DNA of 64,000 bases from Brienomyrus brachyistius (GCF_023856365.1 NC_064548.1:496001-560000), one strand, 5' to 3'. Positions 40,760 to 50,750 are shown, counted from the stretch's first letter. Numbers and translations: made by a program. Notes: generated by a model from the sequence alone, not told the origin.

Positions 40760-42969
40760 CCCCCCATATAATGGAATTGGCCCAGAGAGAGAGTGGACCA
40801 GAGAGAATCCAATTCACATAATTGTTTATTTTGGATGGGAGCAGATATTCTCTCCATACTTAAGTGGTCTAACAGTAAATTTCTATGCTGAGTAATACAT
40901 AAATTATTTTTTGATTTCCTGTTCATGAAGATAGTTTTCTTTGCAATGCCTAAGGCAGTAAGGAATATGTGTGCCTTATTTTCTTCCATATCTAATTCAC
41001 TTGCATCTCCTAAAATATACAGTGTGGGTGAGGTTGGGATATGACAATTAAACCATACTGATAGATCTTCACATATCATCTGCCAGAACTTCTGCACCGG
41101 TGTGCAGGACCATATTGCATGCATGTACTGTAGTTCTCCACAAAGTTACCTGAGCAGTGGGTACATAAGTTTGAGTGTTTAAGGCCTATTTGGAACATCC
41201 TTTGTCCTGTGTAGTGTATTCAATGGAGAGTTTTGTATTGTACAAGTTGCAAGTTGGGACTTTTAGTCATTTTGAAAGGGTTTAAATGTATTTGATTCAA
41301 AACGTTTTGCTCGGGATCAATGGATAGATCTTGCTCCCATTTTGAGGTTGGGAGGGAAATTGAGTCATCTATTTATAGATTTATAATCCCTTTATCACGC
41401 CATACAGGAAAGTTCAATGCTTTCTTTTTTTGGCAAATATCTGGATTGTTCCAAATGGGTGTTAGATTACAGGGCTAAGTGCAGACCTGGTTATTTTTAA
41501 AAATTCCCACCAGGCTGTCAATGAGGTTACTAAGGCTTTTAAAACAGTTATAACACTTCATGCTACGACTTATAAAGGGTAGATCAGAGATTTTTTACTT
41601 CTCCACTGATTGCTTGTTCTAAGTCCAGCCATGGACTGTCTACTGGGCTTGATTTAATCCAATTTGATACATACTGCAATCTGTTGGCTAAGAAGTAGTG
41701 ATAGAAATTTGGTAGTTCTAGACCACCATCACCTTTAGCATTTTGTAGGGTTTTTAATCTTATTCGCGATGGTTTATTCTCCCATAAAAATGATGAGATG
41801 CTTGTGTCTAGTGATATAAACCAAGCAATATTAGGGATCATTGAGAACAAGTAGTTGATTTTAGGCAGGATCTTCATTTTAATGGTGGCAATTATACCCA
41901 TGAGTGATATAGGTAGAGTTTTCCATCGCATGAAATCATCTTCTACCATTTTTAATACTGGAATGTCATTCATCTGTACCAAGTCTGAGAGCCTGGTGGA
42001 AAAATGTATGCCTAAGTATCTGAGGTTACCTGACAGCAACGGAGTAGCAGTTGTGTTTTGGAAATTACAATTCAAAGGCAGAACTGTTGGTCTGCTCCAG
42101 TTGACGGAGTAGTCTGATATAGATGAGAACTTATCTATAAGTGATATTGTCTTAAGAAGAGAGGCTGGTGAGTTCCTAAGAAAGAGTAATACGTCATCTG
42201 CATAAAGGCTTATCTTATGGTCTATTTTTTCTGTTTGAATTCCTTTAATATGTAAATTTTGTCTAATCGCCGCTGCTAGTGGCTCAATGAAGATAACAAA
42301 AAGCGAGGGAGAGAGCGGGCAGCCCTGCCTGGTGCCCCTCTGCAAACGGAGGCTTCGAGAAAATAGTTCATTTGTCCTAATACATTCTTTTGGAGAGCTG
42401 TATAGTGTTTTAATCCAGCTTATGAAGGATGAACTAAATCCAAATTTATGTAGAACTGCAAATAGAAATTTACAATTTACTTTGTCAAATGCTTTCTCTG
42501 CATCTAGAGATATAACCGTGGTTTCTAATTTGTTAATGGAGCAATAGTCTATAACATTCAATAGTCTACGTGTATTATTGGCTGAGTGTCTACCCTTGAT
42601 AAAAACCTGTTTGGTCAGGATGTATAAGAAATGGACTAACTTTCTCTAATCTTTTGGCAAGGACTTTGCCAAATTATTTTAAGATCTACGTCTATGAGTA
42701 AGATTGGGCGGTAGCTCGACGTTGGGTCTTTACCAGGTTTCAGAAGCAGGCTAATAGTTCATGTTTGGAGATAGCGAGTGATCATTCTGAATTTCAGTAA
42801 CCATTCTGATAAAAACGGGTGCTAACGTTGGCCAAAATACTTTGTAGAATTCTGCTGGGAAACCATCGGGACCTGGGACTTTATTATTTGGAAGATGCTG
42901 TACGGCTCCGGGTCCGGTGGCAAAAGACCCATCCGCTGACATACAGTTTGTTGACCGCGATGACAGCAC
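40760..42969 (-). pseudogene. L1 ORF2 reverse transcriptase, endonuclease domain deleted
   Basis: The frame begins at NNKVPGPDGFPAEFYKVFW, the usual start of the L1 RT region. A broken stretch follows, then the main open part (41584-42561) with VISLDAEKAFDKV, GTRQGCPLSPSLF and YADDVLLFL, the L1 type of RT motifs. After further breaks a C-terminal part (HAIWSCTPVQKFW) appears at about 41124. Several stops and frameshifts and no endonuclease: not functional. Confidence 0.85.
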
Positions 42970-43747
42970 GGGAGCCTCCGTCGATGAATTTTTTTCCTTA
43001 TAGGGAACAGGATCTTCCTTCTTTCCAGGATCTCCTTGGGAAACTGGTCATTGATGCTAAAGTTTGTTCCTTTTAATTCCCGGCCGAGGCTTTTAACCAG
43101 TTCTTTTTGTTTAAAGTGCTCGAATTTAGCCACTATTGGTCTGGGTCTGCGTCCGTCGGGTCTCTTCACTCCTAGGTGGTGAACTCGATAGAAGCTGATG
43201 GTTTTTACTGTGTCCTCCGGGAGTTTTAGCTGAGTTAGAATGAACTCTTTCACTGTAATAATAATAATTATAATAATAATAATAATAAATTTTATTTGTA
43301 TTGCACTTTATATTTTAGCAATTTCAAAGTGCTAAAATATGCTTTCTCCAGGATGCCTGAAATTACTAAATTGTCTCTCATGCTGCGGGCCTGGAGGTCA
43401 ATGATAGTTTATTTTATTTTTTAATTTTCCTCCGAAAGGCGCGTCATTCCATCTGTGAGGGATTTTACCGATTCCCCGAGGGTCGCATTCTCTGCAGCAA
43501 GTGATTCCACCTGTTGTTGGCTGTACTCCACTGACTCACGCAAAGCCTGGAACTCTTTATGGAGAATTTCCATTAGGGACAGACGCGCCTCTAAGCAGGA
43601 TAGTCGTATATCTATAGACTCCAAAATGTCTGTCACATCGTTGGTATTACGAGAAGCCGCTTCTGGGGAGTCCTCGGGGCGGCTTCTCTTGGAGGACGAG
43701 TTATTTTTACAGGTGGAAGTGGTCGGTGTTTTGTCTGATTTCCGCAT
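42950..43747 (-). pseudogene. L1 ORF1 (coiled coil plus RNA-binding C-terminal domain), broken
   Basis: The N-terminal part (43747-43424) is Ser/Lys-rich, then a coiled coil with regular Leu/Glu spacing. It ends at a TAA after RLSEEN. A short insertion with an ATT/AAT tail (about 43256-43330) splits the RMDN-like RNA-binding part (RSMRDNLVISGI). The C-terminal domain resumes at 43253 (FYRVHHLG, RPRPIVAKFEHF, GTNFSINDQFPKEI). ORF1p normally trimerises and coats L1 RNA. Confidence 0.85.
43256..43340 (-). repeat. Small retroposon tail inserted in L1 ORF1
   Basis: On the minus strand a segment like AAAGTGCAATACAAATAAA precedes (TTA)n, the typical end of a short LINE/SINE copy. It interrupts the ORF1 domain boundary. 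Confidence 0.55.
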
Positions 43748-44100
43748 AGCAATTCTCTCGAAGTACTTGTCTATACAATTTTCTAAACTGTTCAGAATTT
43801 CACTGTGCTCCAGGATGCTAAATTTTTTTATGGATACAACTGAAATGAATTTTGATTACCTTTAAGGCTGTCTAGAGATAAGTTGGCGTGGAAAGAATCC
43901 GATTGATAACCTTTTTGCAGTCAGCTGCGCACCGCCATGTTCAATACTGCCGTGCTTCTCGTCGAGGTCTCGCGTTGTTACAGCATAGCCCCTACTCAGT
44001 TTTTCTCCGGTTTTCTTGCTGCTCTTGTCTCTCGCACCCCAGTAAAATGGCCGCCGCCTCGTTTCCATTATGTATACCTTGGACAATGACGTCAACTTAA
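43748..44100 (-). promoter_or_regulatory. L1 5' UTR with YY1 and CRE motifs
   Basis: Upstream of ORF1 on the minus strand. It contains a YY1 core (plus strand AAAATGGCCGCC, 44044-44055) and a perfect CRE TGACGTCA at 44087-44094, both within about 60 bases of the likely 5' end, where an internal LINE promoter would sit. CpG density is raised. Confidence 0.5.
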
Positions 44101-44749
44101 TGCGACTTATCATATTTTGACTCTCGTTGCTCTAGCTTCTTAGTAGCTGACAGGAGAACAAAAGGATATCAGTTCATCAATTGAAATTTCTCAAGTTCAT
44201 GACTGTAAGTATGACCACAGTGCATATGGTGCAACTGATAGTTTTGTTACTTCATACCATCTGATGTGGACCCAGGCCGCATGTTAAACATGTCAAGTAA
44301 ATTGGCGATGCTAATTTCTGTTAGCCTGTTAATGGCAGTTCCCATTAGGTGTTAGCATAGTGCTAATTGTCAATGACGGTAATCGATCTAAAATCATTTT
44401 GGAGGCCTACGTGGTCCCACTGTTAAGCAAATAAATTCAGTGAACCAAATCTGAAACAGCACAAAGACGATAACAGTCTTAAAAATGATTAGACTAAGAG
44501 CTCTTTCATTTAAAAACAAATTGAGCTTAGGCTACTTGAAGCCTACATCTAAATGCCTGTGTTTGTGTGTTTGTGTAGGTTCCTGTGATATCCTTCAAGC
44601 CCAGCAATCACCACACAATAAATATTACTTGGCTTGTGCCATTTATTTGCACAACTGCAAACAGGCTTAACGGCTTCTGGCTCAACTTCTTGTTCTAGCT
44701 AGCTTCCATTATTCCCCAGAACGTTAGCTCCCTCTAGAGGAATTATATG
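44101..44749. other. Intergenic DNA, target region of the LTR element
   Basis: No gene or repeat recognised. A short TG-rich stretch lies near 44560. Confidence 0.4.
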
Positions 44750-44754
44750 GGTAT

Positions 44755-45050
44755 TGTGACGCCCGCTCCGTCCGCTCCTCGTGTGTGCCACGCCCCCTAA
44801 TTACCCACGTGTGATTTCCTGATCGTGCCCAGTCGTGTCTTGTTTCCTGCTGCCTTGTTTCATGTATTTAAGTTCCTGACTTGTACTAACCCGTTGTCTG
44901 TCATTGATGTTAGTCTGCGTCTAATGTTCCCGGCTCCCCGAAGCCCGATTAAACCCTCGTTTACCCCGATTCCTGCTTGCCTGTCTATTTTGGATCGCTC
45001 GCGCTCCCTGAGCGATCTTCAATCCAGCCCGTCCTGCACTACGCGTGACA
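44755..45050 (+). repeat. 5' LTR
   Basis: A TATA-like TATTTAAG lies near 44874 and an ATTAAA polyadenylation signal at 44948-44953, consistent with a U3-R-U5 layout. The first ATG in the LTR (44825) is in frame with the internal ORF, but it lies upstream of the TATA-like box and so is probably not in the transcript. Confidence 0.93.
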
Positions 45051-45052
45051 GA

Positions 45053-47278
45053 ATGACAGACCCACTGAACAAGGCACAGCAGCAGACCGAGAGCCATCGT
45101 CTCGGTCTGCTGCAAGAGGTGTACCATTGGCTGAACCAGCCCGACGTCCAGGAGGACCCCGTCGCGCTGAAATTGGCCACCGACAGCTGCGATCTCCTGC
45201 TGGTGATGTCCCCATCGGAGGGCGGGTATCGTTTGGGAGAGGTGCGCGCCCTCCTCCATGAGCTCATCCAACGGATGACAGCTCGGAGGTTAGAGCTGGA
45301 CGCGCCATGCGTCGCGGAGACTGTTCCCCTGCTGTCTGTCCCACCGGACGAGGAGCAGCCTTCCGCGACTCGCACGACAAAGAGGAAGAAGAGGAAGAAG
45401 CACGCGATCGCCCCTGCGATCGTTCTGGGAGCGTGCACGCTCATCCCCGCTTCTCTCCTCACCGGGGAATTGGAGGACTCCCCGGCTGACCTCGACGTCG
45501 TCACCGCAGCTAAGCTGCCTGTGCAGGCAGCTTCCCCCGTCCGGGGAGAACACCCAGCCGCCGCTGAGCTGCTACCGCCCCTCGAGCGCCCCTACTTCCG
45601 GCCCGAGCGGCTGGCCAACAAGGGGGCCAGCGCAGTGCGGGACGCTATCCCGCGTGTGCCCCGGGCACTTAAAGGGGCCACGTCCGTCTTGCCCGCACGG
45701 GACCTACCGGTCCCGCCGCCTGCAGCCCCTGCTCAGCCCGAGCAGCCGCCTCCTGTGCCTGCAGTCCCTGCTCAGCCCGAGCAGCCGCCTCCTGTGCCTG
45801 CAGTCCCTGCTCAGCCCGAGCAGCCGCCTCCTGTGCCTGCAGCCCCTGCTCAGCCCGAGCAGCCGCCTCCTGTGCCTGCAGCCCCTGCTCAGCCCGAGCA
45901 GCCGCCTCCTGTGCCTGCAGCCCCCGGGCAGGCGCCCCCACTGCAGCAACCTGCAGCTCCCGGGCAGGCGCCCCCACTGCAGCAACCTGCAGCTCTCGGG
46001 CAGGCGCCCCCACTGCAGCAACCTGCAGCTCCCGGGCAGGCGTCCCCACTGCAGCAACCTGCCGCTCCGAGTCCTGACCGCGCTCCGAGTCCTGACCGCG
46101 CTCCCGATCCGCCGCCCTTGCCTGCGGCTCCGGCGCCTGAGCAGCCGCCTTCGCTCCCTGACGCGCCCGGAGAAGCGCGCCTTGGAGAGGGGGCTCCCGC
46201 AGGGGAACGACCGCCTCTGCCGGTGGACCCCTCGCCGGAGCGACGGCTCCTGTCTGCTGACCAGGCGCCCGAGCAACCACTCCCGCCTGCGCACCCTACG
46301 CAGCCGCCTGCGCAGCCCGGGGCGCTCCCCGTACCTGCAGCAGCTCCAGCGCCCACGCCCACGCCCGAGGCACTCCCCGTGCCTGCTGCAGCTCCCGGGC
46401 CGGCGCTCCCACTGCAGCAGCCTGCAGCTCCCGGGCCGGCGCCCCCACAGCCTGACCGTGTTCCTGTCCCGGCGCCCCCTCTCCCTGCTGCGGCTCCTGA
46501 GGCGCCCCCTGACCGCGCTGCTGCGGCTCCCGAGGCGCCCCCTGACCGCGCTGCTGCAGCTCCCGAGGCGCCCCCTGACCGCGCTGCTGCGGCTCCCGAG
46601 GCGCCCCCTGACCGCGCTGCAGCGGCTCCCGAGGCGCCCCCTGACCGCGCTGCAGCGGCTCCTGTCCCTGGCCCCGCTCCTGTCCCTGGCTCCGCTCCTG
46701 TCCCTGGCCCCGCTCCTGTCCCTGGCCCCGCTCCTGTCCCTGGTCCCGCTCCTGTGACTCCTCTGCCCTTGCCTCGGCATCCTCGGCCCCAACCGAGGGG
46801 CGTGATGTCCGTGTCCCGTAAGGGGCGGGGACACAGACGCAGGGCTGGGGTCCCTCCCGCCCGGCCCCCTGGCTCGCCCTCCCTCGCCTGCGCTCTGGCT
46901 CAGTTGGCCCCTGCGGGTCCTGGCCCTCCGGGTCGGACGTCGCCTGCGGGTCCCCCTCCGAGGCCTCGTCGCCCTGCCTCGTTCCCCTCTCCAGAGCCTG
47001 GTCGGTCGCCTGCGGGCTCCCCGACGGTGGCTCCTTGGTTGCCTGCGGGGCCCCTACCTCCGGCCCTCCACCGGACGTCGCCGCCTGCTGCGGCTCCCCC
47101 CTCCTCCGGGCCTTCGCCGTGGGCCCCTCCTGCTCCCTCGTCCCCTTCCCCGGTGCTCCCTCCTGCTCCCTCCCTGGCCCCTCCGCGGGTCCCTCGCCCT
47201 GTCTCCTCGGCCCCTCCGGGGTCCCCTCCGGCTCCGGCCGCCTGCGGCCCCTCCGGCTGCCTCCCGTCGCCCGCTTAG
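45053..47278 (+). CDS. Pro/Ala-rich protein of the LTR element (741 aa), function unknown
   Basis: The start chosen is the ATG three bases after the 5' LTR. Residues 1-75 look helical (NKAQQQTESHRLGLLQEVYH, VRALLHELIQRM) and could be a reduced Gag-like assembly domain. At about 108-117 comes a basic cluster KRKKRKKH, a likely nuclear or RNA-binding signal, followed by a hydrophobic stretch (AIAPAIVLGACTLIPASLL). The rest is Pro/Ala-rich with four in-frame minisatellites of 39, 36, 33 and 18 bp, all multiples of three. No Cys-His knuckle is seen. The ORF stays open across about 2.2 kb of GC-rich DNA. GC bias alone can keep frames open here: a 367-aa frame (45654-46757) and long minus frames overlap it. 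Confidence 0.65.
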   Translation: MTDPLNKAQQQTESHRLGLLQEVYHWLNQPDVQEDPVALKLATDSCDLLLVMSPSEGGYRLGEVRALLHELIQRMTARRLELDAPCVAETVPLLSVPPDEEQPSATRTTKRKKRKKHAIAPAIVLGACTLIPASLLTGELEDSPADLDVVTAAKLPVQAASPVRGEHPAAAELLPPLERPYFRPERLANKGASAVRDAIPRVPRALKGATSVLPARDLPVPPPAAPAQPEQPPPVPAVPAQPEQPPPVPAVPAQPEQPPPVPAAPAQPEQPPPVPAAPAQPEQPPPVPAAPGQAPPLQQPAAPGQAPPLQQPAALGQAPPLQQPAAPGQASPLQQPAAPSPDRAPSPDRAPDPPPLPAAPAPEQPPSLPDAPGEARLGEGAPAGERPPLPVDPSPERRLLSADQAPEQPLPPAHPTQPPAQPGALPVPAAAPAPTPTPEALPVPAAAPGPALPLQQPAAPGPAPPQPDRVPVPAPPLPAAAPEAPPDRAAAAPEAPPDRAAAAPEAPPDRAAAAPEAPPDRAAAAPEAPPDRAAAAPVPGPAPVPGSAPVPGPAPVPGPAPVPGPAPVTPLPLPRHPRPQPRGVMSVSRKGRGHRRRAGVPPARPPGSPSLACALAQLAPAGPGPPGRTSPAGPPPRPRRPASFPSPEPGRSPAGSPTVAPWLPAGPLPPALHRTSPPAAAPPSSGPSPWAPPAPSSPSPVLPPAPSLAPPRVPRPVSSAPPGSPPAPAACGPSGCLPSPA
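45719..45920 (+). repeat. 39-bp coding minisatellite, five copies
   Basis: Unit encodes PAQPEQPPPVPAV/A; the copies are nearly identical. Confidence 0.9.
45921..46065 (+). repeat. 36-bp coding minisatellite, four copies
   Basis: Unit encodes PGQAPPLQQPAA; starts directly after the 39-bp array. Confidence 0.9.
46492..46662 (+). repeat. 33-bp coding minisatellite, five copies
   Basis: Unit encodes APEAPPDRAAA; the copies differ by a few third-position changes. Confidence 0.9.
46663..46755 (+). repeat. 18-bp coding minisatellite, five copies
   Basis: Unit CCTGTCCCTGGCCCCGCT encodes PVPGPA; follows the 33-bp array without a gap. Confidence 0.9.
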
Positions 47279-47672
47279 GCTCCCTCGGGCTCCCCTTGGT
47301 ACCCCCTCCTTCTCGCCCTGTGCCCCTGCCTTTGTCCCTCCTGTCTTTGTCCCGCCGTCCTCTGTTCCTGGTCCCTTTGTTCTGCCCCACTCCGTTCCTG
47401 GTTTCCCGTCGTTCCCTCCCGTCACTCCCGCTCCTTTTGTTCCGCCTGTTCCCTGTGTTTCTCCCTTCCTGGTCTGTCTGTCGGCCTTTCCTGTCCTGTG
47501 TCATGTCCTGTCCTGGCTCCTGCCTCTTTGTCTGTTTTGCCTGTCTGTCTTGTTCCCTGGTCCCCGTTGATTTAGGTTTGCTTTTGTCTTTCAGGTTCTG
47601 GTTTCCCGGTCTCGTCCCGTCCTTCGCCTCCTCCCGGGCGCGCCCGGTGTAGCGCGCCTTTGGGGGGGGTTC
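47279..47672 (+). other. Pyrimidine-rich 3' internal region and polypurine tract
   Basis: Between the ORF stop and the 3' LTR. C/T-rich with repeated CTGTTCCTGGTCCC-like segments, ending in the G8 tract at 47662-47669 that would prime plus-strand synthesis. Confidence 0.7.
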
Positions 47673-47968
47673 TGTGACGCCCGCTCCGTCCGCTCCTCGT
47701 GTGTGCCACGCCCCCTAATTACCCACGTGTGATTTCCTGATCGTGCCCAGTCGTGTCTTGTTTCCTGCTGCCTTGTTTCATGTATTTAAGTTCCTGACTT
47801 GTACTAACCCGTTGTCTGTCATTGATGTTAGTCTGCGTCTAATGTTCCCGGCTCCCCGAAGCCCGATTAAACCCTCGTTTACCCCGATTCCTGCTTGCCT
47901 GTCTATTTTGGATCGCTCGCGCTCCCTGAGCGATCTTCAATCCAGCCCGTCCTGCACTACGCGTGACA
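47673..47968 (+). repeat. 3' LTR
   Basis: 296 bases, identical by eye to the 5' LTR. It follows the polypurine tract TTTGGGGGGGGTTC directly. Confidence 0.93.
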
Positions 47969-48149
47969 GGTATGCTTTCACGTTCAGTTTACCACAGTTA
48001 GCCTACAGAAAATCTGTATTGGATCAGTATTTCTGTTTAGCCTACATTTTTGTGCATTACTGTATTTAATATCTTTGACACTAATAGGCAGTGTTGCAGG
48101 AAAATAGTAGCCTATAATGGTTAATTTAGAGAATGTGTTTCTAATTACA

Positions 48150-48370
48150 GAAGTGAGGGAGAGCAGAATCATGTGAAGGAGGTGTACGTTTAAGGTGGAA
48201 TGGACGATAAATCCTGAGTTCAGGTACTGGATAGGGCATGTGACAGATAATGTACATCGGGCATACTGCAAGATATGCAAGAAAGCTTTTGATGTAGGCA
48301 ACATGGGCATTTCTGCTGTTCAAAGCCATGCCAAAGGACAGGGACACAAGAGGGTCCTCTCCTTTTGAGC
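48150..48370 (+). pseudogene. BED-like zinc-finger fragment of a DNA transposase
   Basis: An open stretch of about 60 codons contains W....PEFRYW, then AYCKICKKAFDVGNMG and SHAKGQGHKR, a C-x2-C ... H-x5-H finger like those at the N-terminus of hAT-type fish transposases. It ends in a stop at 48366-48368. No matching catalytic domain follows in frame. Confidence 0.45.
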
Positions 48371-48399
48371 AAGTCACTGGTGTTGTGTTAGACCGTAGC

Positions 48400-48867
48400 T
48401 ACTTGCCAGCCAGCTTTGGAGCCCTAACTGAGAATGCTCTGGTGTATATCACAGGTTTTGTTGTTAGGCAGGTCGTGAAGAAGCTGAAGTGTGATGTGCT
48501 GCAGTAGCTTGGTTAGTACAGCCGTGCCTTCACGTCTCGTCAGAACTATCATCTGCTGACCTTGCGTAACAATGGAGGCCTGCTGATACTAAGCCATGGT
48601 ACAGTAAAGGCGATTGGCTCAGCTGAGCAGTGCATCAGACAGGCCTCCAACATCCAGTCTCTGTTGAATAGGGTTGTGAAAGCAGATGTAGGTTTTCAGG
48701 ATATATTTAATCGTTGTGATCACATTGCTGAAACTCAAGATGGCATTGGCAACCATCATTTCAATTTAATTTCACTTGTCTTGCTTTCACAAGTTGAGAG
48801 AAGACCATGTGGCAAAAGTACATACTCTCCAACTACAGAGCAGCAGTTTGAGGAAGAAACTGTGTAA
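48400..48867 (+). pseudogene. Degraded transposase C-terminal fragment (P-element/THAP9-like)
   Basis: ALVYITGFVVRQVVKKLKCD, two stops, then LLTLRNNGGLLILSHGTVKA and IGSAEQCIRQASN. The Y-I-x-G-F-V-x-R and L-N-x-G-G-L patterns recall the C-terminal part of P-element/THAP9-type transposases. The frame ends at 48867. Confidence 0.35.
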
Positions 48868-48959
48868 AATAGTATTGTTACAAGGATACTAAATACTAGA
48901 CACAGAGCCTCTGTCTTCCCACCCCCACCCCACAGGAAAGACACAGCTTCTGTACTGAC

Positions 48960-49223
48960 ACCAGTATATATTGCAGTTCATTGGCTATAGTTCTTGACAA
49001 ATAATACACAAGATGCCTGTGTGTATGGACCTGCCCTGTCTATAGTTATTTTTCCAAAAAGCAGGTAAACGGATGTTCATCTTTCATATTAAATGTAAAA
49101 AAAAAAGAAAGAATTTTCTTTGTCTGGAAAATGTATTGTGTACAGTTCATTGTCTATAGTTCTCTACAAGTCTATACAAATGCCCGTTGCTTTGGATAAA
49201 GGCGTCTGCCAAATGCTTAAATG
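48960..49223 (+). repeat. L2-type LINE 3' tail
   Basis: TTGGATAAAGGCGTCTGCCA plus AATGC..TAAATG, the same end as at 39700-39740. The tail is interrupted by the possible hAT element and seems to resume at 49930 (CATTAATGTAAATGCATGAG). Confidence 0.6.
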
Positions 49224-49929
49224 CAGTAACGGTCCTAGCCGATGAGGCGCCCTAGGCGAGCATCAGCGCCGGCGCCCCCCCCCCCCCCCAGGCGTAGGGA
49301 AACTATAGCGGAACTAATGTTGCGTTTGGGTTGAGGTCTGGTCAGTTTTGCTGGTAACATTTTTGTTTTGCTCAGTTATAAGTGCAGCATTTGTTATGCA
49401 GCTGAGAAAGTGTTTTAAGTTATAATGTCAATATTCATGGATATTGGAGTTATTGTATGAGCTGCACTCATAAGTTAATGGCGTGAGCGAGCTGTAGCCT
49501 ATTTATGTTTGTGTTTGGTTATTTTTAGGAAATTGCCTGTGTTTTTACTTATTCATTTTTTGATGTATGTGCTTTATTTTATCTAGTTCTCACGGCATGC
49601 TCGACCGGATAGATATGTGAATAAATGCCCGTGATCAGAGATCAACTTGTGTTTGTTATTGAGGGAGGTTACAAGGGGGGGGGGCTCATAGGAAAGTTAT
49701 GTATCATCATCATCGTCATCATCATCATTATTATTATTACTACTTAATAGGCTTTGTTTAGCAGGTAAATTCATGTGGGCTTGTTCTTTTCATATTAAGA
49801 CACATTAATACCAACTAGCTTTAAGAATAGTGGAATGTTACACTTTTTTCTTCCTCCGTTTGTGGCGCCCCCTGGATGAATGGCGCTCTTGGTCCATTGC
49901 CTATATTGCCAATGCCACGAGCCGGCCTG
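49224..49929. mobile_element. Possible hAT-type non-autonomous element
   Basis: Begins CAGTAACGGTCCTAGCC and ends with the complement of CAGGCCGGCTCGTGGC, imperfect termini of hAT style. The flanking 8-mers CTTAAATG (49216-49223) and CATTAATG (49930-49937) match at 6 of 8 positions. The inside has a C tract (about 49269-49281), a G tract (about 49676) and no transposase. Confidence 0.35.
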
Positions 49930-49937
49930 CATTAATG

Positions 49938-50750
49938 TAAATGCATGAGTGGTAACACAATGGGATTTATCATGGAGATTACCAGGGTCTTTCAGCTAAC
50001 ATTGCTGGCCTTTTTTGTGGTGTTTTGTATTTGCATTGTTCTGCACGTAGTAGGAGAGTAGTGTATGTTTATTTCGATTGGAAGAATGAAAAAATACCTA
50101 TATGCGCATTACATTTTGAACATAAAAGTAGGCTGTGTTAAGAAAAACCGCTTCCCTGTCGATTTACTCGTGGCTCGGTCGTAAATACATGTCTGACATT
50201 TATAATGAACCAAGACAATAAAAATCGCTTCTCAAATTTGCCCATTTATGGTTCTTTATTTCTGAATGCCAGCTTGTCCCTGATAGACGTTCATTCATTT
50301 AAAAGGAGCTCTACCCCGTCCCAAGATGGCGGCTCTGTTGACGCATTCGCTCCCATAGACGGCTGTATTCAACGCGACATCCAGTGTTTATATCTCTGGT
50401 ACTGATCTAGCTGTAGTTAGATTAAATACAGTACAACTCTTCACGTAAACCCGCATTAGAAACAGAGGTACAGAGAGAGTGTAAGGAAGCTAAACTTCAT
50501 CCATTATTATAAAAAGAATAAAATACATTACTCCAGATTGCAGTGTTAGTTTGGCCTCCTTTGCATATTTTCCTTTTCCTTCACAATTCATTTATAAAAA
50601 TAGATCCAGAAAAAGGAATAATTGGAATGTTTCCTTATAGAAACAGTGGGACAAGATAACACTGTGGCCGTTATGAAGCCAGGCGCCGAAAGTTGGTGAC
50701 GTATCCCAGCTAATAAATGTTATTTATGAGAAAACTACAGTAATGTGGAT
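49938..50750. other. Intergenic DNA
   Basis: Nothing firm. A segment near 50315-50400 (CCAAGATGGCGGCTCTGTTG and GTGTTTATATCTCTGG) is of a kind often repeated in fish DNA and includes a YY1-like core. Confidence 0.35.

Larger units (their letters stand above)
39746..44100 (-). mobile_element. L1-clade LINE, internally deleted (minus strand)
   Basis: Read right to left: 5' UTR (44100-43748), ORF1 (43747-42950), reverse transcriptase part of ORF2 (42969-40760) and a C/G-rich 3' UTR (40790-39746) with a C tract at about 40171-40189. The whole endonuclease half of ORF2 is missing, so ORF1 is joined almost directly to the RT. No 3' A-tail is seen at 39746, so the 3' end is truncated against the L2 tail. 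Confidence 0.8.
44755..47968 (+). mobile_element. Complete young LTR retrotransposon without gag-pol
   Basis: Two LTRs of 296 bp, identical base for base by eye, begin TGTGACG and end GTGACA. The 5-bp target duplication GGTAT is perfect (44750-44754 and 47969-47973). A G-rich polypurine tract (47662-47669) precedes the 3' LTR. The internal 2.6 kb has one long ORF (45053-47278) and no recognisable gag, protease, RT, RNase H or integrase. The sequence after the 5' LTR does not start with the usual TGG primer-binding site. It is therefore non-autonomous and very recently mobilised by another family, probably Ty3/gypsy-like judging only from the 5-bp duplication and LTR style. Confidence 0.92.

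Noticed and set aside
45654..47504. Long ORFs in other frames and on the minus strand of the LTR element (367, 376 and 402 aa)
   Set aside because: GC-rich repeats with unit lengths in multiples of three keep every frame open. Only the frame starting just after the LTR was kept.
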